Shown piece by piece: positions 34,837 through 43,124 of a DNA stretch of 64,000 nt. The notes under the pieces are model-generated. The model had not been told where the DNA came from. It did not search any database and saw only the letters and a program-made list of their open reading frames with translations. The stretch comes from an uncultured Flammeovirgaceae bacterium (GTDB lineage: Bacteria; Bacteroidota; Bacteroidia; Cytophagales; Cyclobacteriaceae). The stretch is from positions 62,001 through 126,000 of the forward strand of contig CAKZYA010000025.1 of the NCBI GenBank assembly GCA_937883755.1, given 5' to 3'. The translations under genes and the position numbers were made by a program. Every line of letters begins with the position of its first letter. Within the stretch, counting starts at the first letter, position 1.

Positions 34837-35442
34837 CTATTTTATCGGGATGTCCAACTCACAAAATTCTCCTTCAAAACTAAATCCACCACAATAGTCA
34901 CTACTAGGTCTCCCAACATTCAGGATTGTTCCTGTTTGGTTTGCATCTATACGATACTCGTACGTAATCTCAAAGGCATCACCAGGTGCTATATCCGCTG
35001 CACTAGAGATTTCAGGGAAAATACCTGCCAATTGCTGGGCTGAAATATTTACTGTTACCGGCGCATCATTGAGTTCCGGACCAAAGGATAGCAATGTTTG
35101 GGGATCTCCCAAAGAGCCACCACTCGGTTGATATTGGATCAACAACTGACCGTCTACTAAGGCAGAGGTTTCGCCACTACGACCAGTGAAATACTGGTGA
35201 CCGTCGGCTGCACCGTCAAAATCCTCAGCCGCTAAGATAAAGTCATAGGTATCGTTACCTGCGGTTATATCTAATGAGTCTGCTTCTTCTGCTTTAGCAT
35301 TGGTGCCATCAGCAGTTTTGGCTAGTAAAATCACCGGCACATAGAAATCAGGACGGCGAATGGTCTCTTCATCTTCGCATCCGAGAAGACCAGCAGCTAA
35401 AAAAACTGCCAGCAGCGAATAAATTTTATATATTTTTAACAT
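34837..35442 (-). CDS. Lipoprotein of SusC/SusD module 1
   Basis: 201 residues from ATG 35442; an upstream ATG at 35478 overlaps the susD stop and gives a non-signal extension. Lipoprotein signal ends LLGC (Cys22), followed by acidic EDEE, the surface-export signature. The mature part is beta-rich and acidic, with QLAGIFPEISSAADIAPGDAFEITYEYRID. No domain recognised. Third gene behind susC and susD, so it is likely a surface-exposed accessory of the uptake complex, perhaps a binding protein. Confidence 0.75.
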   Translation of the reverse strand: MLKIYKIYSLLAVFLAAGLLGCEDEETIRRPDFYVPVILLAKTADGTNAKAEEADSLDITAGNDTYDFILAAEDFDGAADGHQYFTGRSGETSALVDGQLLIQYQPSGGSLGDPQTLLSFGPELNDAPVTVNISAQQLAGIFPEISSAADIAPGDAFEITYEYRIDANQTGTILNVGRPSSDYCGGFSFEGEFCELDIPIK

Positions 35443-35477
35443 GATCTTTCTAAAATTTAATAGGTGTCTGATTTCCA

Positions 35478-37220
35478 TTAATTACCATCAAAACGAGTTG
35501 GATAAGCCTGAGTATCCCAAAATACTGGGGTAGATTCCCAAGGCGTTTCGGATTGTCGAATTGCATTAGGATTGGTGTTCAGCTCGTCTTGTGGATAAGG
35601 TAATCTTCTTGGATAGGTATTCACTGGGATAATCGCCATTGAATTAGGTGCAATATCAGCAGTTAATGCTACAGGCAACTTGGTTCTACGAAGCAAGTTA
35701 TACGCCTCTACCGGATTACCGAATAGTGAAATTTGAAATTGCGCCGCCCATATATCTTCTGCACTGGCTAACAAGGGGCGACTTGTGTCAGGGGTCTGAA
35801 ACTGAGCAATGACAGTATTCACATACTCATCTACCTCAGCCTGAGTAGGTTCAAAAGTGGGATCTGTACTTACACCAGCAGTAGCAGGAAACGCCAGCAC
35901 TTTACTTATGTGGGAAGCCACTGCCTCTCTAAGATGATCTTCAGCAGTACTTCCTGTATTGGCACCGTACAACAAGTTCGCTTCAGCCAACCAGAAATTA
36001 ACCATTGAATAGGTAAGCAAAGGTACAACCCCTGCTCCGGTACCATCGGACTGAGCTACTGTCTTTGCACTATTATCGTCGAATAATCCACCGGCAGGGT
36101 ACACTCCAAAGGTAGTGCGCGCCCCACCATCGTTAGGAATACCGGTTCCATCACCATGATCACGTCCTATGTAGCCATTACCTTGGTAGCCGTAGGCGCA
36201 CACCGTTTGCCAGGTTGTTCCATCCTCGTAACGGGCACCGTAACCAAAACAAGGGAAGTCGTCAGGTACAATGGCATTGGTAGACGTAGGATCGAAATCC
36301 GTGAGCTGGCGATAGAAGTAGTATCGCAAGCGAGGATCCTGAACCCCAAAGCTCTCACCATTAGCAGTACGTTCCCCGATCATCCGCGACATTAAGCTAT
36401 TACTCATGTAATAGGTTTTGGTAGCCACGTAGTGTACCTGATGCCATCTATGACGGGTTTCAGGGGCTAAGGTGTTACCATACAAGAACTCGAAATCTTC
36501 AGCGTTACTAGAAATCAGGTTACCTCCATTAGCTAGAGCCTCAATTTGGCTTACCGCACTGGCATCACCGGCGTTAGCCAGGTTGATAAACATTTTCAAC
36601 TTCAGGGTATTACCCATTTTAATCCAGTTGTCAACGTCACCACCGTAGATCGCATCAGAACTCGGTACTGGATCGCCCTCGGCCAGACCACCCAATTCAG
36701 CTAATGCTTCATCAATTAAAGCTAGAATCTTAGGGTAAACAGTAGCACCATCTTCCCACATGGGTTGAGCAAACTCCCCATTTACCGCTTCATCAAATGG
36801 GGCGGCTCCCCAGATATCAATAATAGTAGCAAACACATACGCTTTCTGTAACTTAGCAATTGCCCCGTGGGCTACTAAACCAGCTTCGGGTGCCGAAGCA
36901 ATGATTTGCTCCAAGTTCACTAAAGCCAGAGTAAAAAACTCATCCCAGGCGTTGTCGAAGGTCCCCCCAGTAAAGTTGTACTGACTATCAGTAGATTCGT
37001 AAACCTGTCCGAGCGTACCAAGGTCTCCCAAACGGGTATTATGAACAATAACAGTGGAGTAAGCCACTTGAGCCGTAGGAAAGAGTAATTCAAGATCTGG
37101 ATTTACTGGTTCATTGGGATTATCGTTGATATCCAGGAATTCATCGCTACAAGCACTTAGTATTAACAGTATGGCTACACTCATAGCCATCATTGTTTTG
37201 AATATATTTTTATGTATCAT
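35478..37220 (-). CDS. SusD/RagB-family surface lipoprotein, module 1
   Basis: 580 residues. Lipoprotein signal, Cys24 in ILSAC, then SDEFLDINDNPNEPVNP, the start typical of the SusD-like_2 subgroup. TPR-like helices follow (AIAKLQKAYVFATIIDIWGAAPFDEAV is diagnostic), and the C-terminal half holds the WAAQFQISLFGNPVEAYNLLRRTKLP pattern. SusD proteins sit on the cell surface and close like a lid on the SusC channel, binding the nutrient. The gene follows susC by 20 bases. The ligand is not predictable from sequence. Confidence 0.92.
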   Translation of the reverse strand: MIHKNIFKTMMAMSVAILLILSACSDEFLDINDNPNEPVNPDLELLFPTAQVAYSTVIVHNTRLGDLGTLGQVYESTDSQYNFTGGTFDNAWDEFFTLALVNLEQIIASAPEAGLVAHGAIAKLQKAYVFATIIDIWGAAPFDEAVNGEFAQPMWEDGATVYPKILALIDEALAELGGLAEGDPVPSSDAIYGGDVDNWIKMGNTLKLKMFINLANAGDASAVSQIEALANGGNLISSNAEDFEFLYGNTLAPETRHRWHQVHYVATKTYYMSNSLMSRMIGERTANGESFGVQDPRLRYYFYRQLTDFDPTSTNAIVPDDFPCFGYGARYEDGTTWQTVCAYGYQGNGYIGRDHGDGTGIPNDGGARTTFGVYPAGGLFDDNSAKTVAQSDGTGAGVVPLLTYSMVNFWLAEANLLYGANTGSTAEDHLREAVASHISKVLAFPATAGVSTDPTFEPTQAEVDEYVNTVIAQFQTPDTSRPLLASAEDIWAAQFQISLFGNPVEAYNLLRRTKLPVALTADIAPNSMAIIPVNTYPRRLPYPQDELNTNPNAIRQSETPWESTPVFWDTQAYPTRFDGN

Positions 37221-37240
37221 CTTTATCGTCTAAGTTAGCG

Positions 37241-40200
37241 TTAGAAAGTAAGTGATATGTTTACACCATATCGGCGGGTAGTAGGAACGCCCATTAGTTC
37301 CAGACCTTGGCTCGGTCCATTCTGTACGCCCAGACCACTAACTTCAGGATCCATGTTTAAAGCACTAGGAAAGTTAGGGGCATTAAACCATAGGTTACGA
37401 CCCGAGAAGGTGATATTAGCTGAACCAAAAGGGAGCTTATCTAGTAAACTAGCCGGCAAGGTATAACCTAATGTTACTTCTCTCAAGCGTATGGTGGTTC
37501 TATCGTAAACCGAATGCCAGTCAACACCACCGGCTGCCCAACCATCGAAGAATACGAAGTCGTTCCGAGGGATAATTACATTAGTGGGCTGAAGATTACC
37601 ATTTTCATCTAAGGTAGGGCCACTTTGCGTTCCTATGAAACCCGTTGCCGCAATTACCGGAGTTCGGTCAGTTACCAACTCATCATTCAATACCCCTCGA
37701 CTCAACATTTGATCCGCTGAATGAGAGTACATGTCTCCACCATGCTGATAGTCTACCAAAGCAGTAATGGTAATACCTTTAAAACTGATTGTATTGGTTA
37801 CACCCACCAGAAAGTCAGGGTTAGGATCCCCGATGATCTGCAAATCAGGGTTCTCTAGCGCTTTCCCGCTATTGGCATTCACCAAAGGAACCCCTACATT
37901 GCCTACTTCCCCGGTTTCCTCGTTGTAACGAAGCCAGTCTTGACTAAGGATCTGACCCGCAGGAAAGCCAGGACGGTGCACAATGGATAATTCTGCGAAA
38001 CCATCCACAACCACTTGTTCAAGATCTCCAAGGTCCAATACCTCGTTACGGTTACGGGTAAAGGCCGTGTAGATATTCCACCTAAAGCCATTCGGTAGGT
38101 TGACTGGGGTAAGGTCTAATCCAATTTCAACCCCGCGGTTTTGAACTTCACCTAAGTTGGTTACCCTAGTGCCAAATCCGGTTGAATTGGGAACGTCAAT
38201 AGCAACAATCTGATCAGTAGAACGACGATCATAATACGTGAAGTCTAATCCAATTCTGCCATCGAGGAATCTCATCTCAGTACCCGCTTCATATTCAGTC
38301 GTGAATTCTGGACTTAGCTCGGGGTTCGCCTGACGGCGGTTGGCATTTACTCCATTAAATGATCCATTACCATTCGTAAAAGGGAACTGAGCATTCAAAT
38401 CTTGGAACCCTACGTTATCATTAATTACAAAAGTATTTTGGGTTAGGTAGGGAGTAGCCTCATTACCTACCCTAGAAATACCACCCCGAACCTTAAAGTA
38501 ATTCCAGAAGTTAGGCAGATTAAACGCCTCACTGGGCACGAAGGAAAAACTACCGCCCGGATAAAAATAACTTCTTTCATCGGTAGGTAAAGTAGAAGAC
38601 CAGTCGTTACGGGCTACTGCGTTCACGAAAAGGTAGTCCCGATAAGAAAAGGATAGATCAGCAAACACCGCCTGAAAGCGTTGTTGCTCGAACAAATCCC
38701 GTCGCATTACCTGGCTACCGGTATTCACTATATTGGTAATAGAACGGTCGATAACACCAGTACCAATAATGGTTTGTTGCTCAAAGGTACGCTGGTTCAC
38801 ATTATGACCAACAATAGCCCTTAGATTAATATCATCATTAATATTCTTGTCGAAAGTAATTAATAAGTTTCCATCCAGTTCCTCGCGGAAGATGTCATCT
38901 ACCGTATACTGACCAGCCGGGATATTCTCACCATTGGCCGGAACCAAAGAGGAACGACGGTCGGTGTAGGTATTGAAACCAGCCTGATACGAAACGGTTA
39001 ACCAATCAGTAATATCATAGCCAACTTGAGCCTTACCAAACGCCCGGCTAACTTCGCTGTTGATAGGGGCAAACTCTGATACCCAATACGGATTATCAAA
39101 ACCATTTCGGTAGTATATACTACCACCAGTACGAGGGTTCACATAAGGGTTATTCGTTAAGTCGTAAGTGGGACTTAACAAATAGAGCATACTAATTAGA
39201 GACGAACCAGCAGCAGCTCCAGTGATAATCTCAGCCCCTTGTTGGGCGGTACGCTGATTAGTTTCGACGTAGGTTACACTACCATTAACGAAAATGCCAT
39301 TATCGAGCTGGGCACGACCACCAAAACTCACGCTAGTACGATCCAATTCAGAGAATGGAATAATACCTTCATTATCGGTTCGGGAAAGACCTGCGGTAAG
39401 TGAAGTTTTTTCTCCCCCAGCATTAACGGTTACCGAATTTTCAAAAAGGACACCGTCTTGCCAGAAATTTTCCCAATTGTCGGTATTAGGAAGAACCTGG
39501 GTAGGAGCCTCCGAGATCTGCGGATAAATATCAGCCGCAAATAAATCGGGGCGATTGGGGTTGTTATACTTTCTGAGGGGAGGAGCGACGCTAAAGTCCT
39601 CTCCTTTGTCATTTACCCCAGCATTAAGCCAACGGTTTACATCGTCATAGCGAGGTCCCCAAGTACCAAAGAATCCATTGTTAAATACGAAGTTATTACT
39701 ACCGAAGGTAGCCCCTTGAGTCCATTCGCCCTGGTATTCAGGATTCATTGCAACTTGCTCTACCGAAACACCGCTACTTACCGTTACTTCAAAGCCTTTC
39801 TTGCTTCCTGCCTTCCCTGCCTTAGTCGTAATTACAATGACCCCATTGGCAGCGCGGGAACCGTACAGAGCTGCAGCAGATGCACCTTTCAATACAGTAA
39901 TGGACTCTATAAGGTTAGGATCTAAGTCAAGCGCTCTGTTCGACTGAGGATTACCCTGCCGAAAATCATCGTTAGAACGATTGCTAGAGTTATCAAAAGG
40001 AACCCCATCCACTACAAAAAGTGGCTGGTTATTTCCTAATAATGAAGAGTTACCTCGGATGGTAATGTTGGTTGCTGAACCAACACCCCCTCCCGAGCCT
40101 GAAATGTTTACCCCTGGAATTTTACCAGTCAGACCACGAACTGCATCGGGCTCAGAGATTTGTTGAATGGCTTCGCCTTCTACATCGGAAACAGCGTAGC

Positions 40201-40606
40201 CCAGTGCTTTTTTCTCACGCTCAATACCAATAGCGGTTACTACCACTTCCGATAATTGGCGAGTATCGGCTGCCATTTCTACGTTGATAATAGAACGACC
40301 ATTAATCTCCACTTCCTGGGCCTCTAACCCAATAAAGCTAAAGGACAGTATTTCGGCATCTTCGGGTACGTTCAGCCGATAGTTACCATCAATATCGGTA
40401 ACTGTTCCTTGACTGGTTCCTTTCACGATGACGTTTACTCCGGGTAAAGTACTACCATCTTCTGCCGATGTTACTTTACCAGAAATAGAACTGTCCTGTG
40501 CCCATACTTGGACTGATAGTAGGAGTGTCAGGATAAAAATTCCTATTCCCTTCACGAGGGATAACGGATGGCCTGACGAGGTGAGTTGTGTAGAATTGTA
40601 CCTCAT
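37241..40606 (-). CDS. SusC/RagA-family TonB-dependent transporter, module 1
   Basis: 1121 residues. Signal peptide ending VWAQ (about 37); carboxypeptidase-regulatory-like beta-sandwich (ISGKVTSAEDGSTLPGVNVIVKGT ... FIGLEAQEVEI, about 40-115); a TonB-box-like VVVTAIG; the plug domain with PLFVVDGVPFDNSS and LKGASAAALYGSRAANGVIVITTK; and a 22-strand barrel ending RRYGVNISLTF. Such channels import oligosaccharides or peptides with energy from TonB. First gene of the module. The leader contains two hairpins (40680-40721). Confidence 0.95.
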   Translation of the reverse strand: MRYNSTQLTSSGHPLSLVKGIGIFILTLLLSVQVWAQDSSISGKVTSAEDGSTLPGVNVIVKGTSQGTVTDIDGNYRLNVPEDAEILSFSFIGLEAQEVEINGRSIINVEMAADTRQLSEVVVTAIGIEREKKALGYAVSDVEGEAIQQISEPDAVRGLTGKIPGVNISGSGGGVGSATNITIRGNSSLLGNNQPLFVVDGVPFDNSSNRSNDDFRQGNPQSNRALDLDPNLIESITVLKGASAAALYGSRAANGVIVITTKAGKAGSKKGFEVTVSSGVSVEQVAMNPEYQGEWTQGATFGSNNFVFNNGFFGTWGPRYDDVNRWLNAGVNDKGEDFSVAPPLRKYNNPNRPDLFAADIYPQISEAPTQVLPNTDNWENFWQDGVLFENSVTVNAGGEKTSLTAGLSRTDNEGIIPFSELDRTSVSFGGRAQLDNGIFVNGSVTYVETNQRTAQQGAEIITGAAAGSSLISMLYLLSPTYDLTNNPYVNPRTGGSIYYRNGFDNPYWVSEFAPINSEVSRAFGKAQVGYDITDWLTVSYQAGFNTYTDRRSSLVPANGENIPAGQYTVDDIFREELDGNLLITFDKNINDDINLRAIVGHNVNQRTFEQQTIIGTGVIDRSITNIVNTGSQVMRRDLFEQQRFQAVFADLSFSYRDYLFVNAVARNDWSSTLPTDERSYFYPGGSFSFVPSEAFNLPNFWNYFKVRGGISRVGNEATPYLTQNTFVINDNVGFQDLNAQFPFTNGNGSFNGVNANRRQANPELSPEFTTEYEAGTEMRFLDGRIGLDFTYYDRRSTDQIVAIDVPNSTGFGTRVTNLGEVQNRGVEIGLDLTPVNLPNGFRWNIYTAFTRNRNEVLDLGDLEQVVVDGFAELSIVHRPGFPAGQILSQDWLRYNEETGEVGNVGVPLVNANSGKALENPDLQIIGDPNPDFLVGVTNTISFKGITITALVDYQHGGDMYSHSADQMLSRGVLNDELVTDRTPVIAATGFIGTQSGPTLDENGNLQPTNVIIPRNDFVFFDGWAAGGVDWHSVYDRTTIRLREVTLGYTLPASLLDKLPFGSANITFSGRNLWFNAPNFPSALNMDPEVSGLGVQNGPSQGLELMGVPTTRRYGVNISLTF

Positions 40607-41075
40607 AGTTTCACGTTTTAGTTTAGTTTAACATATCACACATAAAGTCTTATTGAACTATTTCCTTATTTCAAGTTAGCTATTGCCCATCTGGCAATAG
40701 GTTTCTACTTGCTGAAAGTAGTGTTTATATTTTCGCTTCTTTAACAGAACAGCAAAAATATATCTTTGATTTTAAAAAGTAATTTATTTACCTATAATAA
40801 TTCTGAAAACACAAGATTTTGTTATAAAAACTTGTATAATAATGTAGAATAGCCACAGTATATTTTTGCAAATACGCGGATTTCGCTATAAAATTTCTTT
40901 GATTCTACACGAAATATTACTCATATTTGGATAAATAACCTTCAATGATACGTTTATTGTAAAAATACAAAAAGTAAAAATTCAAAAATTTGCGTTTTGT
41001 CGATTCAATTTTAAATTTTGCCTTATAAAAGGCAGATTTTATCAAGTTTATTACAGAATAGAACCTATTGTATAA
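40607..41075. other. AT-rich leader and promoter region of susC module 1
   Basis: About 470 bases without a plausible gene. Near the susC start lie two hairpins (listed separately). TATTTTTG on the minus strand at 40753-40760 fits the -7 consensus TAnnTTTG, but no -33 TTG at proper spacing was seen. The distal part is very AT-rich. Confidence 0.5.
40680..40721 (-). promoter_or_regulatory. Two consecutive hairpins in the susC leader
   Basis: Hairpin 1: CTATTGCC/GGCAATAG with 5-base loop (40680-40700). Hairpin 2: CTACTT/AAGTAG with 5-base loop (40705-40721). They lie 74-115 bases before the susC ATG, downstream of the -7-like box, so they would be in the mRNA leader. Confidence 0.45.
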
Positions 41076-41110
41076 AATAGAAAACCCGCTCATTGAGCGG
41101 GTTTTCTATT
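41076..41110 (-). terminator. Terminator of SusC/SusD module 2
   Basis: A 16-bp stem of AATAGAAAACCCGCTC and its complement with loop ATT. It lies 63 bases past the stop of the last gene of module 2 (41174). T-rich on both arms, so it may stop transcription in either direction. Confidence 0.85.
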
Positions 41111-41128
41111 ATGTGAAATAATACACAG

Positions 41129-41156
41129 TTGCTAGCTATAAATTTATAGCTAGCAA
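41129..41156. repeat. Perfect 28-bp palindrome
   Basis: Arm TTGCTAGCTATAAA (14 bases) is followed without loop by its exact complement. It lies between the lipoprotein stop (41174) and the terminator stem (41076-41110), so it is in the 3' untranslated part of the module 2 transcript. Confidence 0.8.
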
Positions 41157-41173
41157 ATAGCGGTGCTTACTTT

Positions 41174-41587
41174 TTATTCCCAAGTAATACTTCGGGTAAC
41201 TGCCGAAGCGGAAGTATTAGGGCGACCTACTTGCAAACCGTTGTCTACTCCAGTTAAAGTAAAGGTAGCTGTACCTGCTGTCGCAGGAAGAATAAGATCA
41301 ACAATAACGTCTAATTCGCCATTAGGGATAGTAGCTGTACCACTTTGGGTGATTCCTCCCGTAACCTCATAATTTACATTAATGTCAGTATATAGATTTT
41401 CCCGAACTTCTATCTCTATGGATACAGTATCAGTTGGGGCAGCTTCAATAGCACCGCCACTGGATAGTTGTACAAACTGCACTTGAGAATCGGAGAAGTC
41501 CAAACGATCATCTTCAAACTCTTCGCAACTACTAAAAGCAAATATCGTAGTTACGGCTAGTATCAAATATATTTTTATCAATTTCAT
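41174..41587 (-). CDS. Small lipoprotein of SusC/SusD module 2
   Basis: 137 residues. Lipoprotein signal with Cys21 in FSSC, then EEFEDD (surface-export signature). The mature part is one beta-sandwich-like domain (VSIEIEVRENLYTDINVNYEVTGGITQSGTATIPNGELDVIVDLILP), close in style to Calx-beta/DUF4843-type modules. It follows susD by 14 bases. Together with its counterpart in module 1 it suggests that a third surface lipoprotein is part of the uptake complex. Confidence 0.75.
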   Translation of the reverse strand: MKLIKIYLILAVTTIFAFSSCEEFEDDRLDFSDSQVQFVQLSSGGAIEAAPTDTVSIEIEVRENLYTDINVNYEVTGGITQSGTATIPNGELDVIVDLILPATAGTATFTLTGVDNGLQVGRPNTSASAVTRSITWE

Positions 41588-41601
41588 CAGCTATTCAATT
41601 T

Positions 41602-43095
41602 TTATCTATTAAACCACATTTTCTCGTCTAAAGGCTTATCAACTGGAGAATTATCGTTAGCCGCTGCTTCGTCTGGAGCAAATTGAAATCTCTGGAATAA
41701 ACCAGTAGTTTGTGCTCCTTCCGGTAACTCCAGGGCAGGCATCTCGGTTCGTCGCCAGGTAGTCCAGCCTTCCAACGGACGAACAATTTGGTCAATCCAG
41801 GTCATTTCAGAAATCACTTCAACGGCATTAGCATCGGTTAGTGGTGGAATAGTAGCCAGGAAAGCATCAGTTGCCTCAGCACTCAACCCTCGGTAGGCCA
41901 TAGCAGCTTGAGTAGCTGCGCGGAAGCGAGCGTCAGCTTCAGCAACTCCTCCCGGAGCTAATCCGCGAGCAATGGCTTCTGCCTCTAAGTACAATTGTTC
42001 CTGATAAGAAAATAGTACATCAGGAGAGTTAGGACGTACTAATTCAAAAGTACCATCTTGACCAACCGGGGCAGTACTAAGCACCCAAGCTTCATCAGCA
42101 GGAATATTGCCTCCGGGAGGCGCGCCCACAACTTCGCCGTTAGGATCTACGTCACCACCTGGGTAAGGCTGAAAGTACATACCTAAGCGGGGGTCGTTAT
42201 ACTTCTTCATTACATTAACCATTGCTTCGCTGGCAAAGTAGAAGAAGTTCTGCGCTCCCGCAAAAGCGTTGAGGGTTTCCCAGAAAGGATTGCGGTTGCC
42301 CGACTCGCTGAAGAACGGAAATTCAGCATTATCAGCCGCTGAAGAAATCATATCACCCTCTTGGATTAGGGCAGCAATATCTCCGGCTTTAGATGGGTCA
42401 GCGTCTACCATAATCATTAACGTGCGTAGCTTTAATGATTTGGCAAACTTGCGCCAGTTATCCATATCTCCACCAAAGATCAAGTCATTGTTGGTGATTG
42501 CTAGAGGGCTTTCAGGATCAATTTGAGCCAGAGCCTCATCTAATAGACCAATAACACCATTGAGTACTTGCTCCTGAGGATCGAAGGCAGGATCAGGTGA
42601 TCGTAGCTCTAAGGTCTCAAAGTCTATATCTACCGCTTCTGTGAACGGTACGTCTTCCCAGATTAGAGAACTGGACAAGAACGTTAACGCTCGAAATATC
42701 TTACACTGAGCTGCGGCATTGTTATTTACTGGATCAGAACTTTCAGCACCTTGAATAGCCAAGGTGAGGTTTTTCTGAACTTCTCGATAGTGGGTTCGCC
42801 AAGTATTTCCGTTAGAAAAAATACTGATAATGTAACGCTCAGGACGGGTAAATACCCCGGCACCTAAATTTCCACCACCTGACCATAGCTGAGAGGCAGT
42901 AGCCCCAGTAGGACCAAAGTCAATTACCCGGTTGGTAGAGTACTGATTCAGCGCACCGGTAAATAATAAAGGTGGCTCGGCACTGGTAGCTCGGTTAGGG
43001 TCTTGGTTTACATCCAAGAAATCACTCTCGCAAGATGATGCCAACCATAACACCGAAGCTAAAAGTATGTATTTCGTTTTATGTAGTAAATTCAT
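41602..43095 (-). CDS. SusD/RagB-family surface lipoprotein, module 2
   Basis: 497 residues from ATG 43095 (ATG codons at 43104 and 43119 are also in frame). Cys22 in LASSC, then ESDFLDVNQDPNRA. CKIFRALTFLSSSLIWEDVPFTEAV takes the place of the diagnostic helix, and IIFGGDMDNWRKFAKSLKLRTLMIM-like sequence is shared with modules 1 and 3. Ends IDQIVRPLEGWTTWRRTEMPALELP. Preceded by susC after a short gap. Confidence 0.92.
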   Translation of the reverse strand: MNLLHKTKYILLASVLWLASSCESDFLDVNQDPNRATSAEPPLLFTGALNQYSTNRVIDFGPTGATASQLWSGGGNLGAGVFTRPERYIISIFSNGNTWRTHYREVQKNLTLAIQGAESSDPVNNNAAAQCKIFRALTFLSSSLIWEDVPFTEAVDIDFETLELRSPDPAFDPQEQVLNGVIGLLDEALAQIDPESPLAITNNDLIFGGDMDNWRKFAKSLKLRTLMIMVDADPSKAGDIAALIQEGDMISSAADNAEFPFFSESGNRNPFWETLNAFAGAQNFFYFASEAMVNVMKKYNDPRLGMYFQPYPGGDVDPNGEVVGAPPGGNIPADEAWVLSTAPVGQDGTFELVRPNSPDVLFSYQEQLYLEAEAIARGLAPGGVAEADARFRAATQAAMAYRGLSAEATDAFLATIPPLTDANAVEVISEMTWIDQIVRPLEGWTTWRRTEMPALELPEGAQTTGLFQRFQFAPDEAAANDNSPVDKPLDEKMWFNR

Positions 43096-43124
43096 AGTTA
43101 TCATTATTTTTTGCTGCACAATTC

